From: JADJOY01 sp046331705 [NCBI: bacterium]
Lineage (GTDB): Bacteria; JADJOY01
Assembly (NCBI GenBank): GCA_046331705.1
Contig: JAXLQJ010000006.1
Location: 1 to 64,000 of the forward strand
Direction of reading: 5' to 3'
DNA: 64,000 nt
The notes beneath the pieces were generated by a model, which had not been told where the DNA came from, did not search any database, and saw only the letters and a list, made by a program, of their open reading frames with translations. The position numbers and the translations under genes were made by a program. Shown piece by piece: positions 8,384 to 16,370 of this stretch (its first letter is position 1; each line of letters opens with the position of its first letter).

Positions 8384-9792
8384 CGCCGCTCCGCGACGGC
8401 GCGCCACGAACGGCAACTCGCCACCCAATGCTCGGGGATGGTCGGGTTCGACGCCCAGTGGGCGTGGACGTAGGACGCGAGCACTCGCTTCACGCAGACC
8501 CCCGTCGTCTCGATCGCGCCGCCGCGACGCCGCTTCACCGCGTACGCCGGGCGCGCCACGCCGCTGCTGGCCGCGCGCTCGTCGATCGCGAGCACCGAGT
8601 GGCGGAACTCGTGACCGCGAAACGCGCTGCCGCGCGGTCCGAGAAGGGAGTCCTCGAGCGTCTCGACCTCGACGTAGCCCAGCGCTTGAAGTCGCTCGTG
8701 CATGACCGCCACGCCTGGGACGAGGCCCAGCATCGAATGGGTCTGGCCGTCCAGGGTTCGGATGGCCTGGCTCAGGTACATGAGCCCGCCGCACTCTCCG
8801 TAGATCGCGCCATCGGCCGCCGCGAACGCGCGCAGCGAATCCAGCATCGAGTGGTTGGCGGCGAGCGCCTCCGCGTGAAGCTCGGGATAGCCCCCACCGA
8901 GGTAGACGCCGTCCACCTGCGGCAGCACGGCCGAATGGAGCGGGGAGAACATCACCAGCTCGGCCCCCGCCGCCTGGAGACGAGCGAGGTTGTCGTCGTA
9001 GTAGAAGTGGAACGCCTCGTCGCTCGCGATGGCGATGCGAATCAGGCTCTCCCGGCCCAGCGCCGGCGGTGGCGCTGCTGCGGTGGCGACGAGCTCGGGA
9101 GCGGAACGCGCGACGGCCAGGATCGCGTCGAGATCCAGCCAGTCGGCGGCCACGCGCCCCCAATCGTCGACGGCGCGGGTCGGTACCGTCTCGGTGTCGG
9201 CGCGCCGCAGACCGAGATGGCGCTCGGGAAAGGACAGCTCGGGCAACCGGGGTAACCCGCCGAGCACGGGCGGTGATGGGCACGACTCGCGCAGCAGCTT
9301 CAGATGCCCGTTGCTCCCGACGCCCATTCCGAGCACTCCCGCGACACGAAGGGCGCCGTCAAACGCCGCCAGGCCCCGCGCCACCGCCGCGACGGTGCGC
9401 GCCATCCCCGACACGTCGATGCACACCAGCACTGGCGCCGCGAGCCATTTGGCGATCTCGGCCGTCGAGCCCTCGTCGCTCGTCGGCGATGCACCATCGA
9501 AGAGCCCCATCACCCCTTCGACGAGCGCCACGTCCGCGTCCCGGCTGGCTCGCTCGAACGTCGCCAGCACGGCCTCACGACCCATCATCCAACCGTCGAG
9601 GTTCGGGCTCGCTCCGCCGATGACACGGGCGTGGTAGGTGGGATCGAGGTAGTCGGGGCCGCACTTGAACGTCGCCACCCGCAGCCCGCGTGCGCGCAGC
9701 GCGGCGGCGAGCGCAACCACCGTGGTGGTCTTCCCCACGCCGCTCGCCGCACCGGCGATCACCAACCGCGGCACGCGGATCGCGCTCGTCAT
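8380..9792 (-). CDS. cobB: Cobyrinate a,c-diamide synthase
   Basis: Amidates the a and c carboxylates of (hydrogeno)cobyrinic acid. The gene is called cbiA in the anaerobic pathway; sequence alone does not say which pathway this organism uses. The 470-residue protein has an ATPase domain (IAGAASGVGKTTTVVAL; FKCGPDYLDPTYH) and a C-terminal amidotransferase domain with nucleophile Cys in YGECGGLMYLS. The family's GGGYPELHA is present. It is the first gene of a two-gene unit with cobQ. No other cobalamin genes lie in the window, and no cobalamin riboswitch is evident upstream. Confidence 0.94.
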   Translation of the reverse strand: MTSAIRVPRLVIAGAASGVGKTTTVVALAAALRARGLRVATFKCGPDYLDPTYHARVIGGASPNLDGWMMGREAVLATFERASRDADVALVEGVMGLFDGASPTSDEGSTAEIAKWLAAPVLVCIDVSGMARTVAAVARGLAAFDGALRVAGVLGMGVGSNGHLKLLRESCPSPPVLGGLPRLPELSFPERHLGLRRADTETVPTRAVDDWGRVAADWLDLDAILAVARSAPELVATAAAPPPALGRESLIRIAIASDEAFHFYYDDNLARLQAAGAELVMFSPLHSAVLPQVDGVYLGGGYPELHAEALAANHSMLDSLRAFAAADGAIYGECGGLMYLSQAIRTLDGQTHSMLGLVPGVAVMHERLQALGYVEVETLEDSLLGPRGSAFRGHEFRHSVLAIDERAASSGVARPAYAVKRRRGGAIETTGVCVKRVLASYVHAHWASNPTIPEHWVASCRSWRAVAERR

Positions 9793-10168
9793 GGCCGCCG
9801 TCCCAGTGATCTCGGCGGCAGACCGGTGGCGAGGGAGCCGTCCAACGGCGGGTCGTGACGGATGTCGGATGGCCGCACGGCGCGCTCCCGGGGATGGCGA
9901 CGAGCCTCGGCCGAGGTGCGCGCGCCGACCAGGCGAGCTCGCGCGGAATCGCCGGACACCCAGCGTACCCGTGGTCGGATGGATCGCCACCAACGCGTTC
10001 CCCTCGCGGCTCGCCCCTCGCTCCCTCGGTCGGGGACACCGCGACCGTTCGAGCGGGAGCGTCGGGCGCCGCGACGGCACTGCGACAAACGGTCGCGGAC
10101 GGCTGGACGCGCACGGCGCGGCGGCCTATCTCTGCTCGGGGCACGCGTCGCGCGCGCGTCCAGACGCC
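9793..10168. other. Intergenic region between divergent cobB and regB
   Basis: This 376-base stretch has no credible gene. It holds a RegA-type box at 10082-10096, and a possible -10 element (TATCTC near 10128) about 40 bases before the regB start. I saw no conserved B12-box pattern that would indicate a cobalamin riboswitch for cobB. Confidence 0.6.
10082..10096. promoter_or_regulatory. RegA/PrrA-type box 2, upstream of regB
   Basis: GCGAC-AAACG-GTCGC is an exact match to the RegA/PrrA consensus. It lies 73 bases before the regB ATG, which suggests that the two-component system regulates itself. The distance to cobB is much larger (290 bases). Confidence 0.68.
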
Positions 10169-11449
10169 ATGACCTCCACCCACGCGATCAACTTCTCCTG
10201 GCTCGTGAAGCTGCGCTGGGGCTTCATCGCGGGCCAGCTCGCGCTCATCGTGCTGGTGGCCGGGGCGCTCGGCATCGCCGGGCCGATCGGCTGGTTGCTG
10301 GTCGTGGTCGCCGCCGAGGTGGCGTTCAACCTCGGGCTCGCGCGCTGGAGCGCCGCGCACGCCGAGCACATCGCGGAGCGTCACCTCGCGGTGGTGATGA
10401 TGGCGGACGTGCTGACGCTCACCGTGCTGCTCGCGCTCTCCGGCGGCTCGTTCAACCCGTTCAGCGCGCTCTACCTGGTGCACGTGGCGCTCGCCGCGGT
10501 GATCCTGACGCCCGCGTGGACGTGGGCGCTGGTCGCCCTCGGCATGACGTCGTTCGGCTCGCTCTTCCTGGTGGGAAGCAGCTCGTCCGCCAGCCACCAT
10601 GGGATGCACGGCGGCGACACGCCCGTGGGCCTTCACCTCTACGGCATGTGGCTCGCGTTCGGGCTCGCGGCGGCGTTCATCGTGTACTTCATCCAACGCG
10701 TCCGGCGCGCGCTCACCGAGCGCGACCGCGACCTCGCTCGCGCGCGGGAAGCGGCGGAACGAGGCGAGCGGCTCACCTCGCTCGCCACCCTCGCCGCCGG
10801 CGCCGCGCACGAGCTGGCGAGCCCGCTCTCCACGATCGCCGTGGCGGCGAAGGAGCTGGAGCGCACGCTCACCCGCACGGCGGCGGCATCCGAGATCACC
10901 GACGATGCGCGGCTGATCCGCGAGCAGGTCGAGCGCTGCCGCGACATCCTGAGCCAGCTCGCCGCCGATGCCGGGCAGACACTCGGCGAATCGAGCGAAG
11001 CGATCGTGCTCGACGACCTGATCGAGGAGATCGTGCGGACGGCGCCGCTCGGCGCGGTGGTGGAAGCGTCGATCGCCGCCGACGCGCGCGGAGTGCGTAT
11101 CCTCGGCCCGCGGCGCACGCTGATCCAGGCGGTCGGCGGGCTCGTGAAGAACGCCGTGCAGGCCTCGCCGCAGGGGTCGCCGGTGCGCGTCAGCGCCTCC
11201 ACGCACGCATCGACGATCGAGCTGCGGGTCGAAGACCATGGCACCGGCATGACGCAGGAGGTCCTGGCTCACGCGGGCGAGCCGTTCTTCACCACCAAGC
11301 CGCCCAGCGGCCCCGGTCGCGGCATGGGCCTGGGCCTCTTTCTCGCTCGCAGCGTGGCGGAGCGCCTGGGCGGTGGGCTCGAGCTCGACTCGGGACCGGG
11401 CCGCGGTACCATCGCGCGGTTCCACGTACGCTTGGCGAGGGCTTCCTGA
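10169..11449 (+). CDS. regB: RegB/PrrB-type redox sensor histidine kinase
   Basis: A membrane sensor kinase of 426 residues. The RegB family monitors the quinone pool and respiratory flux and phosphorylates RegA. Seen: about six membrane helices in the first 180 residues, the family heptapeptide GGSFNPF at 92-98 (ubiquinone-linked in RegB), and an H-box AHELASPLSTI with His214. There is also a Cys257 in QVERCRDIL, at the place of the redox-active cysteine of Rhodobacter RegB, and a C-terminal ATPase domain (N-box NAVQAS, G-box GRGMGLGLFLARS). Unusual: a loop with SHHGMHGG (142-149) that might bind metal. regA follows 8 bases downstream. The preceding RegA-type box suggests autoregulation. Assignment rests on these specific motifs. 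Confidence 0.9.
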   Translation: MTSTHAINFSWLVKLRWGFIAGQLALIVLVAGALGIAGPIGWLLVVVAAEVAFNLGLARWSAAHAEHIAERHLAVVMMADVLTLTVLLALSGGSFNPFSALYLVHVALAAVILTPAWTWALVALGMTSFGSLFLVGSSSSASHHGMHGGDTPVGLHLYGMWLAFGLAAAFIVYFIQRVRRALTERDRDLARAREAAERGERLTSLATLAAGAAHELASPLSTIAVAAKELERTLTRTAAASEITDDARLIREQVERCRDILSQLAADAGQTLGESSEAIVLDDLIEEIVRTAPLGAVVEASIAADARGVRILGPRRTLIQAVGGLVKNAVQASPQGSPVRVSASTHASTIELRVEDHGTGMTQEVLAHAGEPFFTTKPPSGPGRGMGLGLFLARSVAERLGGGLELDSGPGRGTIARFHVRLARAS

Positions 11450-11457
11450 GCGACGCC

Positions 11458-12021
<564 letters not shown>

Positions 12022-12043
12022 GCAGCGGGCTGCGGCGACGCGC

Positions 12044-13066
12044 TCAAAGCCGCCAGGTGAGCCCGCCGCGCAGGCGGAAATCGGGCACGAGCTGCACGCT
12101 GGAGTTCTGCTGGTTCACCGGCAGATCGATGGCGAAGGTAGCCCCTAGCGAATTGCCCCACGTGAACGCGAGCGCCGGCCCCAGATAGAGCGCAGTGATC
12201 GCGGTGTCGTCCGTCTCGACGCCGTCGACGGTGTCGTTCTCCTTCCACTCGCCGCTCACGCCGAGCTGGACCGAGAACGTGTAGTCGTGCTCCAGGATGG
12301 CGAAGATCCCGGGGCCGCCGCCGAAGGTGAGCTCGTTGGCGTAGCGATAGTCGAAGTCGCCGGTGCCGCGGATGGCGTATTGGACGCCGGCAGTGGCGAA
12401 GAATTTGTACCAGCTCGCGAATACCTGCCCGCCGATGATGCCGTCCACCGATCCCGAGCCGAGCGCCAGGTCGTGGCCGTGGACGCCACTCGGCGGGAAG
12501 CCTTCGTGCGGCTCGTCCTCGTGGCGGGGAATGGCCGAGACGGCGCGCGCCATCGCGTGGTCGTCCTCGGCGATCTCCTCGGCGATGCGATCGGTGCTCC
12601 CGGTGGGCAGCTCGATCCCGCCGAGGAGCGAAACGCGAAACATCGTCTCGCCGTCCATGTGCGAGATCGGCCGATACGTGGCCAGCAGCGACACATCGCC
12701 GAGCCCGTTCTCGTGGCCGACCTGCCAGGTGCCGTCCACCGGCCTGCGGAAGTCGCGGACGATCAGCGGCACCGTGACCTGGATGCCCAGCTCCGGGATG
12801 AAGTCGTAGCCCACCAGCAACTGCGTCACGGAGCTCGTGAGCTGCTGCCCACCGCCCGGGATCTCGTTGCCAGCACGCTGAAGGGTTTGAAAGCGACTCA
12901 GCTGTTCAGCCGCGCCGAGCCATGGCCCGGGCGAGCTCTCGCGCAGCTCCGTCGCCACGTACACGGCACACACGTCGCAAGCACGCGCCGGGCGCGACCC
13001 CACCCCGCTCAGCAGCACCAGCGCCGCCGCGCTCACGGCACACCCTCGCACTGCGCTCCACGCCAT
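12044..13066 (-). CDS. Outer-membrane barrel protein with mature N-terminal CDVC motif
   Basis: A 340-residue exported protein. The signal peptide ends in SRPARA, and the next residues are CDVCAVYVA, so the mature protein probably begins with a CxxC pair. The rest is rich in beta-barrel-like strands (LLVGYDFIPELGIQVTVPLIV, TMFRVSLLGGIELPTGS, FGGGPGIFAILEHDYTFSVQLGV, ATFAIDLPVNQ) and ends in LTWRL. A His-rich loop (HEDEPHEGFPPSGVHGHD) lies mid-chain. The form is that of an outer-membrane channel or transporter; CxxC and His suggest metal contact but do not prove it. GAGGAGG lies 8 bases before the ATG. A RegA-type box is 53 bases upstream. No exact family recognised. Confidence 0.7.
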   Translation of the reverse strand: MAWSAVRGCAVSAAALVLLSGVGSRPARACDVCAVYVATELRESSPGPWLGAAEQLSRFQTLQRAGNEIPGGGQQLTSSVTQLLVGYDFIPELGIQVTVPLIVRDFRRPVDGTWQVGHENGLGDVSLLATYRPISHMDGETMFRVSLLGGIELPTGSTDRIAEEIAEDDHAMARAVSAIPRHEDEPHEGFPPSGVHGHDLALGSGSVDGIIGGQVFASWYKFFATAGVQYAIRGTGDFDYRYANELTFGGGPGIFAILEHDYTFSVQLGVSGEWKENDTVDGVETDDTAITALYLGPALAFTWGNSLGATFAIDLPVNQQNSSVQLVPDFRLRGGLTWRL

Positions 13067-13118
13067 GCTCGGCCTCCTCTCGCTCGTCGGCATACCGACG
13101 CCGGCGCACGCAGGGAAT

Positions 13119-13133
13119 GCGACAAACCGTCGC
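13119..13133. promoter_or_regulatory. RegA/PrrA-type box 3
   Basis: GCGAC-AAACC-GTCGC lies between the CDVC barrel gene (53 bases to its start) and the NtrC-type regulator gene (55 bases to its start). Its centre is about 62 bases upstream of the probable leaderless start of the regulator, a normal position for an activator. Confidence 0.65.
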
Positions 13134-13172
13134 ACCCGCGCGCATGGCGAGCCCGGCGGTGCGCCGCGCTCC

Positions 13173-13181
13173 TGCTACGAT
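13173..13181 (+). promoter_or_regulatory. Extended -10 element, probable leaderless promoter
   Basis: TGCTACGAT fits the extended -10 pattern TGnTAnnnT. The start codon at 13188 is only six bases away, where transcription itself should begin, and no Shine-Dalgarno sequence is visible. The mRNA would then start at the ATG. Confidence 0.45.
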
Positions 13182-13187
13182 CCCGCC

Positions 13188-14552
13188 ATGGCGGACGAAG
13201 CCGAGCGAGCCGAGCTGGTGGTGCTCGTCGTGGACGACGAGCGCAACATCCGCACCACGCTCGGCGTGTGCCTCGAGGACCTGGGCTGCCGGGTGACCGG
13301 CGTAGGGAGCGCAGAGGCTGCGCTTCAGGCGCTCGATCGTGAAGTCTTCGACCTGGCGTTCCTCGACCTCAAGCTCGGCCAGGCGAACGGGCTCGAGCTC
13401 TTGCCCCAGCTCAAGGCGCGCCAGGCCGACCTGGACGTGGTGATCATCACCGCCTACGCCACCATCGAGACCGCGGTCGAGGCGATGAAGCGCGGCGCCG
13501 TCGACTACCTGCCCAAGCCGTTCTCGCCGGCACAGGTGCGGGTGGTGGTGCGGCAGATCGCCGAGCATCGCTGGCTCAGCCGTCGGGTGACCGCGCTGGA
13601 GTCGGCGCTCGCGCGCGAGGTGCCCGAGATCGACCTCGAGACGCGCGCGCCGACGATGCGCGCCGTGCTGGAGCTGGTGCGACGCGCAGCGAGCTCCGAC
13701 GTGGCGGTGCTGCTGCGCGGCGAGAGCGGCACGGGCAAAGGGGTACTGGCGCTGGCGCTCCACGAGCAGAGCCCGCGCCGCGCACGGCCGTTCGTGACCG
13801 TGAGCTGCCCGACACTCACCGACGAGCTGCTCGCCAGCGAGCTCTTCGGTCACGCCAAGGGTGCCTTCACCGGCGCGATCCGCGATCAGGTCGGCCGCGT
13901 CGAGGCCGCCCAGGGCGGCACCCTCTTCCTGGACGAGATCGGCGAGATCTCCCCCGCGCTCCAGGCCAAGCTGCTGCGCTTCCTGCAGACCAAGCAATTC
14001 GAGCGCGTCGGCGAGACCACCACGCGCCGCGCCGACGTGCGCCTGGTCGCCGCCACCAACCGCGACCTCGAAGCCGACGTGCGCGCCGGGCATTTTCGCG
14101 AGGACCTGCTCTTCCGCCTCAACGTGATCGAGATCCGGATCCCGTCGCTTCGCGAACGAGCCGACGACGTGCCGATTCTCGCCGATCGCTTCCTCGCGTT
14201 CTTCGCCCGCAGCGCGGGTCGACCCGTGCCCACGCTGACCGCCGCGGCACGCGCCGCGCTGGCGGCCTACCCCTGGCCTGGCAACGTGCGCGAGCTGCGC
14301 AATGCCATGGAGCGCGCCGTGATCCTGTGGCCCGGAGCAACGGTCGGCATCGAGGCGCTGCCCGAACGGATCGGCGCCGGTGCCCCCGATCCGCACCGGC
14401 CCCAGCTCGGTGAAGACTTCACCCTCGACGAGATCGCGCGCGAGCACCTGACCCGCGTGCTCGCGCGCGCCGCGTCGCTCGACGAAGCCGCCAAGATCCT
14501 GGGCGTCGACCCGTCCACGCTCTACCGCAAACGCAAGAAGCTCGAGGAGTGA
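13188..14552 (+). CDS. NtrC-family sigma-54 response regulator
   Basis: A 454-residue response regulator: receiver domain (acceptor Asp in LAFLDLKLGQANG; Lys in YLPKPFS), AAA+ domain with Walker A GESGTGKG, sigma-54 loop GAFTGA and Walker B LFLDEIGE, and a C-terminal Fis-type helix-turn-helix (DEAAKILGVDPSTLYRKRKKL). It lies near the kdp operon, whose histidine kinase has no other obvious partner in the window and no KdpE is present. Regulation of kdp by this protein is therefore plausible. An alternative is a link to the RegA circuit, since a RegA-type box stands upstream. Confidence 0.9.
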   Translation: MADEAERAELVVLVVDDERNIRTTLGVCLEDLGCRVTGVGSAEAALQALDREVFDLAFLDLKLGQANGLELLPQLKARQADLDVVIITAYATIETAVEAMKRGAVDYLPKPFSPAQVRVVVRQIAEHRWLSRRVTALESALAREVPEIDLETRAPTMRAVLELVRRAASSDVAVLLRGESGTGKGVLALALHEQSPRRARPFVTVSCPTLTDELLASELFGHAKGAFTGAIRDQVGRVEAAQGGTLFLDEIGEISPALQAKLLRFLQTKQFERVGETTTRRADVRLVAATNRDLEADVRAGHFREDLLFRLNVIEIRIPSLRERADDVPILADRFLAFFARSAGRPVPTLTAAARAALAAYPWPGNVRELRNAMERAVILWPGATVGIEALPERIGAGAPDPHRPQLGEDFTLDEIAREHLTRVLARAASLDEAAKILGVDPSTLYRKRKKLEE

Positions 14553-14559
14553 GCGCGAC

Positions 14560-14795
14560 ACCGCGCCCAGCAACGCGGCCACGGCTCCGACGGCACCTTC
14601 GTCTGCTGGGCTCGGCGTCTCGAGCGCATCCCACACCCGCCGCGCCAGCACCACCTGGCCGTAGTCCTCGTCGCGCTCCGCAACCGCGGCTCCCGGGGCG
14701 ATCTCCACCCCGAGCCGAGCCGCCCATCCGAGCGCCCTAAGCGAATCGAGCGCCGCACCCTCGACGACGAGCTCGGTGTAGCGAGTCCGGAGGGC
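14560..14795 (-). other. Open stretch without a start, possible gene remnant
   Basis: Directly after the stop of the ATPase gene the same frame stays open for about 80 codons. It reads like protein (YTELVVEGAALDSLRALGW; DEDYGQVVLARRVWDAL) and then runs into the antisense of the NtrC-type gene. There is no start codon with a ribosome site at its head. It could be the tail of a lost gene or chance openness in GC-rich DNA. Confidence 0.25.
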
Positions 14796-16262
14796 TCAGT
14801 CGCTCGAGCCGCCGTCCTCGGTGAGCGCCCGGCGCGTGAGCTCCGAGCGCCCGAGCCAGTAACACGCGAGCGAAGCCGGGATCTTCACGGCGAGGGCGCT
14901 GCCGCTCGATACCGGCAACGCCAGAGCTCCGAAGTCACGAAGGTCCTTGGTGATGACGTACGCACGTTCGACTTTGCGGCGCTCGCAGAACTCGGTGAGC
15001 CCTTTCAGCGCACCAGCACCGGTGTCGGTCGCCCGGTACTTCACCTCGAACGGCACCAGTCGTTGTCCGACCTGCGCGATCACGTCCACTTCGTGGCCCT
15101 TCCGATTCCGCCAGTACGAGAAGCCAATGCTCCGCGAGTAGTAGTGAGTATACGCGTGCTTGAAGAATGCACTCTCCACCGCGACGCCCAGCGCGGCGTC
15201 ATCCTCGAGCAGCGCCTTGCCCCGAAGCAACACGCTGGGTCCGATCGCCGGATCGGCGAGATACACCTTGGAGCGACCGCGAAGCACTTCTTTCCCGTAC
15301 CCGAACGGCATCAGCCGATAGATCAGATGGGTGGCCTCCAGCAGGTCGATGAAGCTCGCTACCGTCGGACGATTGAGCGACAGGTTCTTGCAAAGATCGG
15401 GCAGGTCCAGCAACGCGCCGTCGTGTAGGCACAGGTAGAGAAACACGTGCTCGAGCTCGACGACTCGGCGAACACCAAAGAGCGCCGTCATGTCGCGCTT
15501 CAGGACCTTGTCGACGATGTCCTCGCGCAACAGCTTCTGGGCGGTGGTGACACTCTCGACCAGCACGCTCTGGGGGAAGCCTCCCCGCAGCAGGTAATCG
15601 TGAAAGAGCGCCACGTACGCCTGTGCCCCCTCGGCCACCTGCGCGAATCGATGGATTGGCCACTCGAACAGCTCCTGTAGCGACCGCACCTCCGGCAGCT
15701 CCGGCACACGCGCCTTTCGGAGCATGAGGTATTCGTAGAAAGAGAGCGTCGCCAGCCGGATCGTCTGCCAGCGCCCCACCCCCGACTCCTGGCCCTCGCG
15801 CGTCAACGGAGTCGCCGACCCGGTGAGCGCGATTCGGCGTCGCTTCTCGAAATCGACCTGGTGCTTGACCCAGGTCTGCCAGTTCTTGGTGATCTGGATC
15901 TCGTCCAAGAACAAGTACTCGGGGCCATCCTGCTGAGGCTCGTACTCGCGCCACAGCCGCACCAAGTGCTCGAGCCCCACCAGCTTGAAGAGCGGATGGT
16001 CGAGCGTGACGTACAGGATGTTCTCCGGTGGAATGCCGCGGTCCAGCAACCGATCGATCGTCTGAAGGAAGAGTGTGGTCTTGCCGACCTGGCGCGGCCC
16101 GGAGAGGAGTAGCGCGCGCCCAGCGGGCGGGCTCTCCGCCCACGTCGTGATCTCGTGGAACGCCGCCCGCCGCCAGTCCGGCAGATCGGGAAACCGTCCC
16201 CCGCCCCACCACGGGTTGTACTGACGGAGCACAGCAAACAGCTCTGCGGACGTCGCGATCAC
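14796..16262 (-). CDS. AAA+ ATPase with DUF4143-type C-terminus
   Basis: A 488-residue protein of the ATPase family that pairs an N-terminal AAA domain with a C-terminal DUF4143 domain. Walker A is LSGPRQVGKTTL, Walker B is YLFLDEIQ, and sensor region RRIALTGSATPL follows. The C-terminal half has an FEVKYR segment after EVDVI, resembling the D...ExK core of PD-(D/E)xK nucleases. The family is common in variable genome regions; its cellular role is not settled. Start is GTG; an overlapping ATG is out of frame. The flanking DNA upstream is unusually AT-rich, which suggests acquisition from elsewhere, and the gene separates the kdp kinase from the nearest response regulator. Confidence 0.82.
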   Translation of the reverse strand: MIATSAELFAVLRQYNPWWGGGRFPDLPDWRRAAFHEITTWAESPPAGRALLLSGPRQVGKTTLFLQTIDRLLDRGIPPENILYVTLDHPLFKLVGLEHLVRLWREYEPQQDGPEYLFLDEIQITKNWQTWVKHQVDFEKRRRIALTGSATPLTREGQESGVGRWQTIRLATLSFYEYLMLRKARVPELPEVRSLQELFEWPIHRFAQVAEGAQAYVALFHDYLLRGGFPQSVLVESVTTAQKLLREDIVDKVLKRDMTALFGVRRVVELEHVFLYLCLHDGALLDLPDLCKNLSLNRPTVASFIDLLEATHLIYRLMPFGYGKEVLRGRSKVYLADPAIGPSVLLRGKALLEDDAALGVAVESAFFKHAYTHYYSRSIGFSYWRNRKGHEVDVIAQVGQRLVPFEVKYRATDTGAGALKGLTEFCERRKVERAYVITKDLRDFGALALPVSSGSALAVKIPASLACYWLGRSELTRRALTEDGGSSD

Positions 16263-16370
16263 ATCAACAGTGTACGCGACGGATCGCGATTAGCAAATTC
16301 ATACCTTCACTATGGATCACTTTTTGTTAATTTTCGCTCCGGATCTGCGTCAAATCTCGCGGCAAGCCGA
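16263..16370. other. AT-rich spacer
   Basis: About 100 bases between the DUF4143 ATPase and the histidine kinase. It includes runs such as TAGCAAATTCATACC and CTTTTTGTTAATTTTCG, far richer in A/T than anything nearby. It may hold the ATPase promoter and suggests imported DNA. No inverted repeats or target duplications were seen. Confidence 0.5.

Noticed and set aside
5732-8473. A 913-residue open frame on the plus strand across the monooxygenase and cobQ
   Set aside because: It is antisense or shifted to two clearly functional genes, with Arg/Pro-rich composition typical of shadow frames in GC-rich DNA.
9793-10168. A cobalamin riboswitch upstream of cobB
   Set aside because: The region was read for a B12-box-like word and the expected stems; none was convincing, and the RegA-type box explains the clearest palindrome.
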